This document shows positions 10,190 through 21,245 of a stretch of DNA of 64,000 nt, piece after piece (positions within the stretch are counted from its first letter, which is position 1; every line of letters starts with the position of its first letter). Origin of the DNA: Hemerocallis citrina (Eukaryota > Streptophyta > Magnoliopsida > Asparagales > Asphodelaceae); contig CM030358.1 of assembly GCA_017893485.1 (NCBI GenBank), forward strand, positions 153,277,368 through 153,341,367. Reading direction: 5' to 3'. The notes under the pieces are model-generated. The model had not been told where the DNA came from and did not search any database. It saw only the letters and a list, made by a program, of their open reading frames with translations. A program made the position numbers and the translations under genes.

Positions 10190-10930
10190 TTAGTGACAAT
10201 ACCAGCACTCAGGCCCATGTCTCCCATCGTTGTCATCAGACCCACTCTTAGATGAACTACTCTGATCATTTCTTCTTCGATTGCTCATAGATCTCCCATA
10301 TCTCTTCTCAACGTTCATGGCAGAATCTCTAGAATATGATGATGGATATCCCCCATTTCTCACCTTTCTCACCTCCTCGTATAGAATGCTACTCATCACA
10401 ACCTGTAGAGTCGTCGAATATGTCATAGTGCCTGTAATAGTCTGTTCCACCGTACCATAACTATCGGGTAAAGTAGATAGAAGTAACAATGACTGTCCCC
10501 TCTCTGAAAATTTCAAACCTGCAGCTTCCATCTGGTTGTAAACCATACAGTAATTGTTCACATGCTCTGCAATTGAACCCCCTTCCTTCAACTTTGTATT
10601 AACCAATTTCTTCAAATGAAGAATTTGATTATATGCCGAAGGTTTCTCATACATATCCGTGAGAATCTCCATAGCCTCCTTTGTGATCTTTGCCTTCGAA
10701 ATATGAAATAACGCTATCCTACTCAGCCCCAACTGAATCTGCCCCAGTGCCTTCTGATCCAAACGATTCCAATCTGCCAGGACCTTCTCATCCTTGTCTG
10801 CCCCTACCGGCTTCTCATCAAACAATGGACCATCAAGATCTTCTTGACGAAGATACGCTATCATCTGAATCTTCCATATCGCGAAGTCACTCCCATCGAA
10901 TCTCTCGATCTTCATCTTGTTATCAGCCAT
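10190..10930 (-). pseudogene. Copia gag (UBN2-type capsid), copy B, stop inside the zinc knuckle
   Basis: A 246-codon frame starts ATG 13 bp after the PBS. It begins 'MADNKMKIERFDGSDFAIWK', the typical Copia gag N terminus (F.G.nf..W). It continues with 'ILTDMYEKPSAYNQILHLKK', 'EHVNNYCMVYNQMEAAG' and 'LLLSTLPDSYGTVEQTI', the capsid (UBN2) region. A Ser/Arg-rich linker leads to the zinc knuckle CWYCH-stop-KDHMMRSC, where C-x2-C-x4-H-x4-C is intact except for an in-frame TAA between the second Cys and the His. The capsid part is otherwise open and could still be made. Confidence 0.88.
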
Positions 10931-10956
10931 CTTGAACCAACTGCTCTGATACCACT

Positions 10957-11649
10957 TGTCAGAGGATCTGCCCTATAACTCGTAGTGCTAATAGCGGAAA
11001 CACACCACAAGCAATAGAAACTCCCAAGACTTTGATGAACCAAGAACAAGCCACCACAATATATGAAAGATCTCACAAGAACACAATCAATATGTAGAGA
11101 TAACCGATACTTCTTATTCTCCCAGAAATACAAAGATTATAAAAGAGATTACAACTCTCAATCTTTCTCTCTGTCTCTCACCTTTAAAACACTCGACACA
11201 ATTCCCTCTTGAAGCTGAACAATGATTAGATCAACTAAACCCTAGAGTTTACGGCCATATATATAGTCCCAAAGTAAACCCTAAAAGATAAGCACAAATC
11301 TAGCAATTGGGCCTTTAAATTCGTAAGCCCAAAAACAATCAGCTGCTGAAGTCGGTCGACCGCACCCCCAAGGTTGGTCGACCGCAACGTGTAGAACCAA
11401 ACCCGAGGGCTGACAGGTCGACTGTACCCCCAAGGTCGGTCGACCGTCCCCTCCTCTGTTGGACCTGTACACTCGAAGAACTCTCAGCAGACTAGGTCGG
11501 TCGACCGCCCCCCAGGTCGGTCGACCCAACTCTCCAGGCTACCTTCTTCTAGTCTCTGCTTGTCTTCTCTTGCTTCATTGTATTATCATCTTCTTCACCA
11601 ACTTCAAGTACTCAGTGCCTACGTGTATTTGATGCCACAATTCCTACTA
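10957..11649 (-). repeat. LTR of Copia copy B (5' LTR)
   Basis: 693 bp, ending TCTGACA on the minus strand before the PBS. It is longer than its partner because of extra GGTCGACC/CCCCCAAGG repeat units at 11340-11530. Confidence 0.9.
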
Positions 11650-11654
11650 GAGTT

Positions 11655-12100
11655 ATGATGTATATTTTGTCAGGGGTTATTCCAAACTAAATATTTGGTC
11701 AATAATGTCAAACCTATGAGCTTTTGAATTTGGATGGCTTGGCTGCTATCTATTTTGCTTCCAGATATTTTTAAGTCATCTTCGTATGTTTATTTTAAGT
11801 TAATGAAGTTGCTTAGGGAAATTAATTTTGGATTCTGAATTGGTGTACGCAAAATGAGAATACTTTATTTTAATGAACATAAGCTTTTTTAGTTAAACCT
11901 AAACTTAATGAACATGAATTAGCTTTTAGTTTTGCTAAAATAAGATGGTGTCAAGAGAGGGAGCAGGGGACTCTTAGTTACAATATATTAAACTAATGAG
12001 TCTACTCTTCTCTCCTTCATCTCTCTTAAAATAGATAAAGTATAGCAAAAGTATGTATCTTGTTTAAACAAACATTATGTTTTTATAAAATAAAGAATAC

Positions 12101-12101
<1 letters not shown>
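11655..12101. other. Unique AT-rich spacer, nothing recognised
   Basis: No motif or open frame of note. Confidence 0.5.

Positions 12102-12136
<35 letters not shown>
12102..12136. repeat. 35-base C tract
   Basis: Thirty-five consecutive C, followed by a C-rich degenerate minisatellite. Confidence 0.95.
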
Positions 12137-12139
<3 letters not shown>

Positions 12140-12470
12140 CTCCTCTCTCACTTTCAAAATCTTCCTCAACCCTCGCCTCCTACACTGTTCCCAGTCTCCT
12201 CACTTCTGACCAGCCTCCCATGCTCCATCCTCGCCTCTGACGCTGTCGTCGCCCCCCACGTGCCCTCCTTGCCTCTGACGCTACCCCCTCCAACATGCCT
12301 CACACGCACTTTCCTCACCTCCGATGCTGCCCCCTCCCACGGGGCCCTCCCTAAACCTCGACCTCACCTCCGACGCTGCCACCTCCCACACCCTGCGCCA
12401 CCTCCTTTGCCGTTTTCGAATCACCGCGTTCATCAATGCAGTATTTTCCATGGAATTTGGTAAGAGCATA
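12137..12470. repeat. C-rich degenerate minisatellite
   Basis: The phrase 'cacctccgacgctgcc' and variants ('gcctctgacgctgtcgtc', 'gcctctgacgctaccccc', 'cacctccgatgctgcc') recurs at irregular 40-70 bp spacing. The open frames across it look like by-products of base composition. Confidence 0.6.
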
Positions 12471-14010
12471 GGTTGAAGACAGAGATAATTGCAGTGTCGG
12501 ATTCAAGAATGAGAATTGGCAAGGTTTATTCTACTTTTCCCTTTTTGCTATTGCTTACATATTTGAATAGGAAATACTTAAAAACCCAATCCAATACTTA
12601 ATTACTAGAACTGTGTCTGGCTCATCAACTGTTCAATGAAAATGCCTATGTAGCATGCAAGGTGTTTGTGGAAATGCTTTTGAGAAACTTTGCTTAACTA
12701 AATCAATTACATCTATGTGTAGTAAATGTAATAATTTCTGAAACCCTAATTTACTACATGATTTTATTTTCAATTTCTTATTTGTGTTTTTGAAATCCCG
12801 AAATTTGGATTTTGGAAAGAGTACGTGTTGTAGACAGTGATAATAGCGCCGTCAGATCCAAGAATGAGATTTAATAAGGAGGGAGGTGGCAGAGGACAAA
12901 GTGAGGCTGGAGCGGGTGGGTGACGTCATGACGGTCGAGGACGGCAGAGACACGGGATAGGATGGAGGAGTGGAGGGCGACGTCGGAGATAGTGTGGATT
13001 TTGGAATGGAATGGGAGGGTCGAGATGAGGTGATCAGGGTCTGGGTGTTACTGGTCAGAATATACACAAAGGTTGGACTGTGTGTGTATTTTGTAGAATA
13101 AATTTTATTAAACTATACAACTGAAGAGGTAATTTCTCCCAATTCTCTTACATTTTTTGTGAGTTTCATATAATTTTATGAGCATCTCAAAATTATTTTA
13201 ATCTGTGCAATTTGCACATATAACACTAGTTGAGTAATGAAGCAAAACAAGTATAAACCCTTTTATCTGTTCCCCCCCCCCCCCCCCTTTTTTTTTTTAA
13301 TTAACTCAATCGGAAACCCATTGGGGCCTTTGAGAATTTAGATTAGTAACAGCAAGGAATTGAGCTGAAAGTAAACGTAAGTTGTACAAATCGGGCCTGG
13401 GCCTTTTAGTATGCCGAAATAAAATTTAAAAATCCCATTTTACCGGCCCAGACCTGGTAGTGTGCTTAGACTCGGTGGATTGGAGCTGGGTTGTTGTATT
13501 GTCTCATGGGAAAAGAAATCTTGCAAATGCTAGGTCAAACAATGATTTTTTAACGAAATTATAATTTATGCCTCTTAATTTCTCTCTCTCTATCTTTTCT
13601 TTTCTCTGCGATTAGAATAAATATCTGAATTAGATAGTCAGCTGCCTAGCTCTCAGTTCTTTATATTAATAATCTCTTCTTATCTATTTATAGAGTATGA
13701 ATACAAGCGAGGAAAGATTAATTCAAACTCTCATTTTAAATATTAGTTTGTTTATAACTTAGAGTTTAAGATAAAATTAAACTCTAAATTAAATATTTAG
13801 TTCCTATTTAATGTAGGATTAAGTTCAAAAAAAATATTTATATTATATTAAATCTGCAACTAATATTTCTAATTATATCAAAGAGATTAATTCAGATAGA
13901 TAGAAATATCTACTAAAAATCACTAAAATTAACTAACTTTGCTGCTTCATACAGGTTCATAGTCGGCTTCGCTTCAATTTTTTTACAATTTTTCCTTCAA
14001 CTTCATAATT
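12471..14010. other. Intergenic DNA with one diverged direct repeat, no gene
   Basis: A block around 12458-12515 ('gaagacagagataattgcag...tcaagaatgaga') recurs around 12810-12870 ('gtagacagtgataatagcgc...ccaagaatgaga'). Homopolymer C/T lies at 13271-13298. The rest, to the Copia LTR at 14011, is AT-rich with no supported gene. Confidence 0.5.
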
Positions 14011-14761
14011 TGTTAGGATTGTGTCTTGTATACTCATTGTTCAGATTAAAAGAAGGTAATATGAAGTACAGAGTTCGAAGCGTCGAAGCGAGCGGAAGGA
14101 GAACAGCAGCAGCAGCAGGTGCAGGCTAGTTGCAGTCGACCGGTCTTGGTGACAGTCAACCGCACCCCCCGACCGCACCCCCGACCGCTCGTTGTACTGG
14201 AAAGTCAGAGAGTGGTACGGCCGACCGGTCTTGTTGGACGGTCGACCGCCCGCGGCGCTGTGTTCTGTTTTGGGCCTCAATTTGTTAGTTCGGTTCAGCC
14301 CAATCTTCAACTCTAAGTTAGATCGTGCGGGTCCTATTCAGTTATTTCTTTTCCAGGTTTTATCGGACGACTGAGGATCAAGATTAGACCTAGGTTTTCT
14401 CTCTATTCTTCTATATATATTGTAAACTCTTTCAATATGAAAGGTGGTACTTCATAGATTCTTTTCTCCATTGCAAAGAGAGTCTCGAGAGAGAGATAGT
14501 TCTTGGTGGGTGAGTTTAATTCATTGTGTCAAGTAAATCAGTAACTCCTTGTGATCTCCTCTAGTTAATATCAGATCTCCCTATATTTTCTTCCGGATTA
14601 AGCAAAAGCTAACCGGGATAAGTCATCGTTGTTGTGTTTGTGTTAGTTTGGTGGATCTACTTGCTTGCTCAATTTATTCGCCTCGTCTACTTTGACTTTC
14701 TCATTGGTCTAATTAGTTCCGCTGCGACCAAAGGATGTTTGTTGACGCCCCAATCCCAACA
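14011..14761 (+). repeat. 5' LTR of Copia copy C
   Basis: 751 bp, starting TGTTAGGATTGTGTCTTG and ending CAATCCCAACA. It has a TATA-like 'ctatatatattg' near 14413 and repeated GTCGACCGG/GGTCGACCG motifs at 14136-14250. Confidence 0.92.
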
Positions 14762-14802
14762 ACTGGTATCAGAGCTTCAGGTTGCCGAGTTCCTTGGTTA
14801 AG

Positions 14803-15535
14803 ATGACGGGCCACAGTATTTTGAAGATCAAGCAGTTTGATGGTAAGATCAATTTCAATCTTTGGAAGACTGACTTGTGTGATGTTCTTGTTCAAGAACG
14901 GTTGTAGTCAGCAGTAAAGAAGAAGGAAAAACCAACTTATATGAAGGATGACGTTTGGGAAGATATTCGTGAAAGAGCCATAAGTCTAATCCGACTATCC
15001 TTGGCGGACGAGGTCAAGTGCAGATTTCTTGAAGAAACTGACGCGGCGAGTTTGTGGGAAAGACTCATAACTGACTACTCTGGTTCGTCATTATTAGATC
15101 GGATGCATTGGAAGAGTAAGTTATTCCGTTTATCTATGAAGGAAGGTACCGATCTCCAAGACCACATTACAGAGTTCAATAAGGTATTATCTGAACTTAA
15201 GGCGATCAACACAGATGTGTGTGAGGAAGATAAAGCTTTCAACCTGATATATTCACAGCTGGATTCGTACGAGCCTTTGATCACGACCATGCTACACGGT
15301 AGATCTGCCAAGGAAAGTATTTCGGTAGATGGTGTAATCAAAGCATTGAAGAAAAATTAACTTAGGAAGGAGACCCATAAATCTGTATCGTCTATTCCTA
15401 CAAGTTTTCTAGCAGTGGATGGTCCTTTGGGGGAAAGACAAAAAGTGTTTTGCAAAAGGATTCGATCCGTTGCCGATATTGCAAGAGGTCAGAGCATATC
15501 AAGAAAGACTGTTGAAAATTACAGAATCAAGAGAG
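14803..15535 (+). pseudogene. Copia gag with zinc knuckle, copy C (stop codons, frameshift)
   Basis: ATG at 14803 starts 'MTGHSILKIKQFDGKINFNL', the usual Copia gag start, then a TAG interrupts near codon 35. The 14941-15360 frame carries the capsid region ('LADEVKCRFLEETDAASLWE', 'LFRLSMKEGTDLQDHITEFN'), closely matching UBN2-type gag. Beyond a stop and frame change, about 15475-15520 encodes a perfect zinc knuckle, CRYCKRSEHIKKDC, followed by TGA where Trp is usual. Gag is thus nearly complete but broken in three places. Confidence 0.87.
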
Positions 15536-15601
15536 CACCAAGAACGGGAGTTCAGTCGCTAATGTAGTTAGTGCCTTCGATGCCTTTGATTCAGGTGGTT
15601 C

Positions 15602-16189
15602 GTGTCTTCTATTTCAAATTCTTTAGAAGTGGATTCTAGTTGGTTTCTTGACTCAGGGAGTTCTTCTCATATTTGCTCCGAGAGGGAGTTGTTTTCTACT
15701 TATAAGTCTACTACGGGGCGTTGTGTGACAACGGAAACTGAAGAGATTTGTGAAGTAGTGGGTGAGGGGACAGTTGAGTTGAAGATGTCAGGTCTAAATA
15801 TGTTCACTTTAAGGAATGTTTTGCATATTCATTTGCTGAAACAGAATCTGATTTCCTTGGGAACTCTTGATGCATGGGGCTGCAGGTACACAACTCGAGG
15901 TAAATTTCTGTCTATTTTTCAGGATCGTCGTAAGGTGATTAGAGGTATGAGAATGGTTGGGCCAAGCCAAAACAATCTCTACAAGCTTTGGGGAATTCGA
16001 AACACTTACGCAAGTGTTGCTCCTTTTTCCGGTATTTCCGCAAGCTTAGCTAGTTTGCTGCAACTAGATTCATCGAGACGAGACCACGATGTTCGAATAT
16101 CGTCGAGAGGTGGTGTAAGCTTAAGGGTAGGTGGAGTTCGTGCGGAGTTTGGCAACTTCGTGAGTACATCTACGGAGGTGGGCCTTTGA
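15602..16189 (+). pseudogene. Copia aspartic protease and GAG-pre-integrase, copy C
   Basis: The frame reads 'SSWFLDSGSSSHICSERELF', a full Copia protease active-site block with intact DSG. It is followed by 'FTLRNVLHIHLLKQNLISLG' and 'GPSQNNLYKLWG' (GAG-pre-integrase end). In autonomous elements integrase would follow; here the frame goes on for about 65 residues without a known motif and stops at 16189. The sequence then runs to the 3' LTR. It lacks its own start and would have been expressed as part of gag-pro. Confidence 0.85.
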
Positions 16190-16344
16190 GGGGCTGCATT
16201 AGATTTGGTGAGATTGGGTAGAGATCATTTCAACTAGAAGAAGATGCTATTGTTCTAAGTTTTCTTTGCAAGTGAAATTTGTTAGAGTTTGGAGATGAGT
16301 AACACATCATGTGATAGCACTCGTATGCAATCCAATGTGGAGTT

Positions 16345-16476
16345 TGTTAGGATTGTGTCTTGTATACTCGTTGTTCAGATTAAAAGAAGGTAATATGAAG
16401 CACGGAGGTCGAAGCGTCGAAGCGAATAGAAGGAGAACCGCAGTAGCAGCAGGTGTAGGCTAGTTGTGGTCGACCG
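16345..16476 (+). repeat. 3' LTR of Copia copy C, left part
   Basis: First 132 bp of the LTR, nearly identical to 14011-14140, interrupted after GACCG by the nested element. Confidence 0.93.
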
Positions 16477-17644
16477 TGTAATACCCCACAAAATAGCAAT
16501 GGCTATTTTGCATCTTAATCTGCGCGCAATTGAGAGTTGCCCGCGATAATGTATTTCTCTAATAACGATTGATTTTTAATTGAGAAATTTCAGATATATT
16601 GTCTACTTTATTTTATACTTTTGGAGGGTTATTATGAGACAATTTTATGTATTTTAGATTGTTAGTATTTTAAGGAGTGAGAGTTGGGATTTATTTGAAA
16701 TATATTTGAGACTTGGGGGCTTATATGTAATATTCCCTTATATTATTTATTTATCTATCTATTTATTTATTTATTTACTTTTATAAACCCCCTCCCCCAC
16801 CTTTTCCTCCTTCCTCCTTCTTTCCCTTTTCCTATTTCTTCTTCCCGATCACCCAGAGTGCCGAACCCATTTCGGCCTACCCTCCCCCACGCTAACCCAC
16901 TTCATTTCTTCTTTGTTTTTAAATTAATTCGGGGGATGGCTAATTGGAGGGTGCTCTAGCTCGTGGTAACATCGGTTTTTGAAGAGGGCTTCGGAAAGAT
17001 ATACCCTAGTTATTTTGTTTGTATGAAATTAAGTGTTGTTAATTTCTTTTGAGTAGAAATATTATGGTAGGGAGATTTGGAGATGTTAGGAGTAGTAGAG
17101 GCGAGAAATTAGCAAGTTGTTAGAGAATTTGTAAGTTGCTAATAAATTAGGATTTTGGGTTTATAAATGGGGAGTATATATATGAGAACTTGTCTCTTTT
17201 ATAGTAATAGAAATTTTGTTGAGACGTTAGATTATTTTAGGGGTGATTTTAGTTATTGTTTGGGGAATAAAAATCCCGTAGGATTTTGAATATCCCGTGC
17301 TTCGCACGTGTGCATCCCATGCATTTAATTAAACGCCTGTGGGATGTTGGGATTTGTGTTATTACTATCTGTGACTGGTTTGTATGCTTTGAGCTTTAAA
17401 TTAACTTGAGATTTGATAATAGGATATATTAGCGACTTTGGATGCGTGGTGGCGCTTCGAGTCTTCGCGGGATATTTTGTGAGTATGATCTCTTTTATTT
17501 TTATGTACATAGTGTATTATGAAAATTTTAAATTACGATTTGTTGTGTATTTTTTATTTGTATCTCAATGTAGCCTGGGTGTTTTGAGCTAAAAATTCTT
17601 TGTGGACACTCTTGTATGTTTCCACAACTGTAGTCTAAAACTTC

Positions 17645-17735
17645 ATAATTTTTCGAGGTCGTTTGATACCTCAAAAAAACTGTAGAGTGATAATTTTTCG
17701 AGGTCGTTTGATACCTCAAAAAAATTGTGGAGTGC
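17645..17735. repeat. 45-bp tandem duplication inside element 1
   Basis: 'ataatttttcgaggtcgttt' starts at 17645 and 17690. Each unit includes a small hairpin, GAGGT...ACCTC. Confidence 0.85.
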
Positions 17736-19724
17736 AGCTGGTCTGAAAGGGCAGAGCTAAAGCTGATTGCTTTTGGACTAAAGTTCAAAAGGGTCATAAC
17801 CAGTGGTGTGTGTATGATCTTGCTATGAACTTTTGGGAGTAGCTTGCGGTATGAATGATTCCCAAATTTTAGAATTTTTAGAGGTTATTTGATGAGGTTT
17901 CACAACTATTTAGTGAGGAGTAGTAAATTCCCTGCTGAAAGAGAACAGTTGAAAATTTTGCTATGATTGAGGAGTCGTAGATCATTATGTGAATGAATCT
18001 AAATGTGAATTTTGGACACAATGAAATAGTATATGTGTAGATTGAGAATCTCAAATTTCATGAGCATTGGACTCAATGTTGATTTATTATTGACTTTCAA
18101 GGTGGGCTATGTTCAGCCTAGTACAAGTTGACTAGTTTGTGTAAATGAGAAATTTGGGAACTATTGTTAAGAATTTGAAAAATTGACCTACTAGAGAGTC
18201 GTAGTAGGGAGTCATAGCTTTCTAAACCATCTGGGATTTTGTAATTCTAGTTTATAGGTTAAGAATTATGATTTTCCAAAGATGGAACGGATCCAGTCTG
18301 AGTTAAGGTATTATTGACTATGTAAACCAGTTCTCCCTGTTTGTACACCCGATGAAACTTGTATTTTCGAGAACTCAAATGATAGAGTGTGAAGAGGTTT
18401 TCAACTAGGAAGTTGAAGTAGACACTCCCACCTTCCCATAGGACCCGAAATCGAGTAATTTCGATGAGTGAGCAAACTTTATGATATTGGAAAGGTGCAG
18501 CAGGTGCAAGAAGAATATACTATTGAGAGTATATGAGGTTTTATAGTATCAAGAGGATTGAATTCGAGGAAAGGGTTAGCTGGAGAGTTGTAGCCTAGGG
18601 TTTTATCTTCCAGAATGGGTAGTATCAAGCAATTCCATATTTTGTGTGTTGGAAGTTGTGGAGGTTGCAAGTTAGCAACCTGTTGTTTAGACTAAACTTC
18701 AAGTTTAAGTTGACTCGGGGACTTGAGCTCTTAAATATTTGAGGGAGTCGTCCACTAAGGAATTGCAGTGGATCTCCCTACCCTTCTAGAAATTCGGAGT
18801 GTGTTGGATTCCGATGAGCGTAGCTTGGGTCACAGCTACTGCTTTTTCTTGAACTACTTCATCGGACTATTGATGAGGAACCCTCTGCATACCGCAGTGT
18901 GGTGATCATGAGCTATTAGGTTTTAATGATGTTTTAGCATTTCATTTGGAAGTTAGATAAGTTCCTGTGCTTAGTACTCATGGTGAGTTGGGATATAGCT
19001 CTAATCGGTTTGTATTTGGTGTCTCAATGCCGGAGTCTGTCAATAGTCGAGAATTGATGGTTATGTGTGTGCTTATCTTCATTGAATTGTATTGCATCCT
19101 TGGGGCTGGGACGCCGTTGGACCACTTGCTAAGGGTCATGGGATGGAATTATTTGGTCGCTGACTTGTGAAGGTATTGGAAATCAGTGAATGTGATTCCT
19201 GTGATGATTATTGTTTAATAGACCAGACAGGCTCGATATTGTTGATCGACACCGAGTGCGATTTGGTAACAACTTGTTTCAATAACTGCATTGATTAGGT
19301 TTTGCTTTTATTCTTTCGCTTGAAGACCAAATTGGTATTAGGTGTGATTCTCTATAATCCAACTCGTTTTGAGAGTTAGCACTAGGTGGCGATACTATGG
19401 GGTTGTCTCTTCCTGTCATTAGGAATACGTGCTGCGTATGCGTATTTTGCACTGTTGATTCCTAAAGTACCATGGTAAGAACGGGATGCCGATATCCTGG
19501 CGGATAGGGAGTTTTAAACCTTCGAGGTCGTCATGTTCTATGCTGGTGGATACGAATGGATCATAAAAGATCTTCTGCACAATGGATATGCTGCGTGTAT
19601 ATCTGTAAGTTCGTCACAGCTTTCGAGGAGGGTCTGATGCAACGATTATTGGTGACAACGGGGTGACGCCCCAAATTATTTTTGTTATTTATATCTCCTC
19701 AACCGTGTCATACTATCAGGAACA

Positions 19725-19865
19725 GGAAGTAGACCAAATTAGAATGCATTGCATAGCGAGGGTTCAAATCCCTGAAACTGGAGAAACGGCTTGATCTGGG
19801 GCACATGTAGTATGTGATGCATGTGTGTCCAGAGTCTTGCTGACATTAGATTAAGTGCATCTTTT
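19725..19865. repeat. Conserved block with tRNA T-arm-like GGTTCAAATCC, shared with element 2
   Basis: 'agcgagggttcaaatccct' matches the tRNA T-arm (pol III B-box) consensus and forms a small hairpin (AGGG...CCCT). The surrounding 130 bp match the reverse complement of about 40560-40740 in element 2. No complete tRNA or A-box is visible. Confidence 0.6.
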
Positions 19866-21245
19866 CTATACTCTGTATTTTTGCATTAGACTCAGGTCAT
19901 GGCATACACGAAAACTACAAAATCAGGATACATGGTTATTTTCCATTCAAGATGAATTGCGAGTGTGATAGTTAAAGTATATAATGAATGTGAAAGTGAT
20001 GTATTGCGAGACGTGATGACATGTGTTGTAAGAAATGAATGAATGCGATGTTATGTGATATGAGATTGCGAAAGAATATAAGTTGTGAGTCTGTAATTGC
20101 AAATGAATGGTAAATGAGGTGCAGTTTATGTGGAAGTAGCTAGAGTTATTTGCGAATGTAAAGCTTTATGGGAAAATAAAGCTATAGGAATATTTGTGTA
20201 AAGCATAAAGTGATGGGCGTTAAGCGACTATTTTGTGAATGATTTTCCAACTAAAGATAAGTATGTTGTAAGCGGGTATAGATATGCGTGCAGGAAATGA
20301 CTCAGTGAGTATTTGATGTGAAATCCCATTTATAATGTTTACATGTTCAGATTTCAAGTAAAGTTTGATTATCTTGGTATTCGTAAGTTCGTTCTGTTTT
20401 TACTTATAAAGTTTAATTTATTTGCTTAATTAGTAGATTATACTCACACCAGAAATGGCTAACCCCTTAGTGTTTGGGGGGTTAGGGAGTCCCTGGACTA
20501 CCCTAGATCCCCTACTGTTACAGGTCCTCAGCAGTGCAGAGGTGAGGTGTAGATTCTGTGGAATTGAGCTTTATTTTGATATTGTTGTTTAAGTTTAATT
20601 ATGTGAATAGTGAAATTTATTATTTAAATTGTATTTTCGATGTATAAGTACGGGATGACGATGATGAGTATAGTGTGGGGTAGTATGGTATGTTCTCGAC
20701 CCGTACCCATCTCATTGTAGTGTACTGGGCCCTGTGACATGTTTACAAAGATTTTTCTAAAAACTTTACCTCGTTTTCAAAGAAATTTATAGTTTTTATT
20801 TGATATTTGATATTCTATTATGAGTTTGGCCCCCAGAGCATATATATTGATTGTCTGTATGTCTCTGCTTATTTTGTTCTGGGGAGCCCGTAAAATTATT
20901 GCCTGTGATATAAGCTACAGAATTCAGAGCAGAATTTCGTAAGCTTTTTGTGTTTCGGGACAGAAATTTCACGGGAAACTCTGCCCAAACTTTCTTTGAA
21001 TTATAACTATCTTAGTTTATGTTTAAAGTGATATAGAAATTGAAAGGATTGAATTTGGTGCCAAAAAGGGAGGCATTACAGTTGATATGGCAGATTGATA
21101 TTTGTAATTTTTGATGTAATAACTTTGATGGCAATAAAAGTGTTTAAATTTCCGTGTTATTTACTGTGTTGAGATGCATTTGAAGGCAAAAATTATGGTT
21201 GTGTCACGGATGTCCGATAACGGGGATCCGGGGCGTTACAGACCG

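Larger units (their letters stand above)
8416..11649 (-). mobile_element. Copia-type gag-protease-only element, copy B, with TSD
   Basis: Complete 3.23-kb minus-strand insertion bounded by the 5-bp TSD GAGTT (8411-8415 and 11650-11654). LTRs are 8416-9069 and 10957-11649. On the minus strand the order is LTR, PBS TGGTATCAGAGC directly after the LTR, gag (10930-10190), zinc knuckle, protease-like region, about 0.5 kb of uncharacterised frame, a purine tract, then the other LTR. No integrase, RT or RNase H sequence exists, and there is no room for it. Mobility would need enzymes supplied in trans. The intact borders and longer frames mark it as younger than copy A. Confidence 0.92.
16477..21240 (+). 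mobile_element. Large solo-LTR-like element 1 nested in the Copia LTR (TSD GACCG)
   Basis: Begins TGTAATACCCC and ends GGGGCGTTACA, an 11-bp imperfect inverted terminus. It is flanked by the perfect 5-bp duplication GACCG (16472-16476 and 21241-21245). These are LTR-retrotransposon features; similar long LTRs with such ends occur in plant Gypsy (chromovirus) elements. No paired LTR or coding region is present, so a solo LTR is the simplest reading. A promoter-like 'cttttataaacccc' lies near 16781 and an AATAAA signal near 21135. The insertion post-dates Copia copy C. Confidence 0.85.

Noticed and set aside
19740..19775. tRNA gene
   Set aside because: Only a T-arm-like block is present; no acceptor stem, anticodon arm or A-box could be built.
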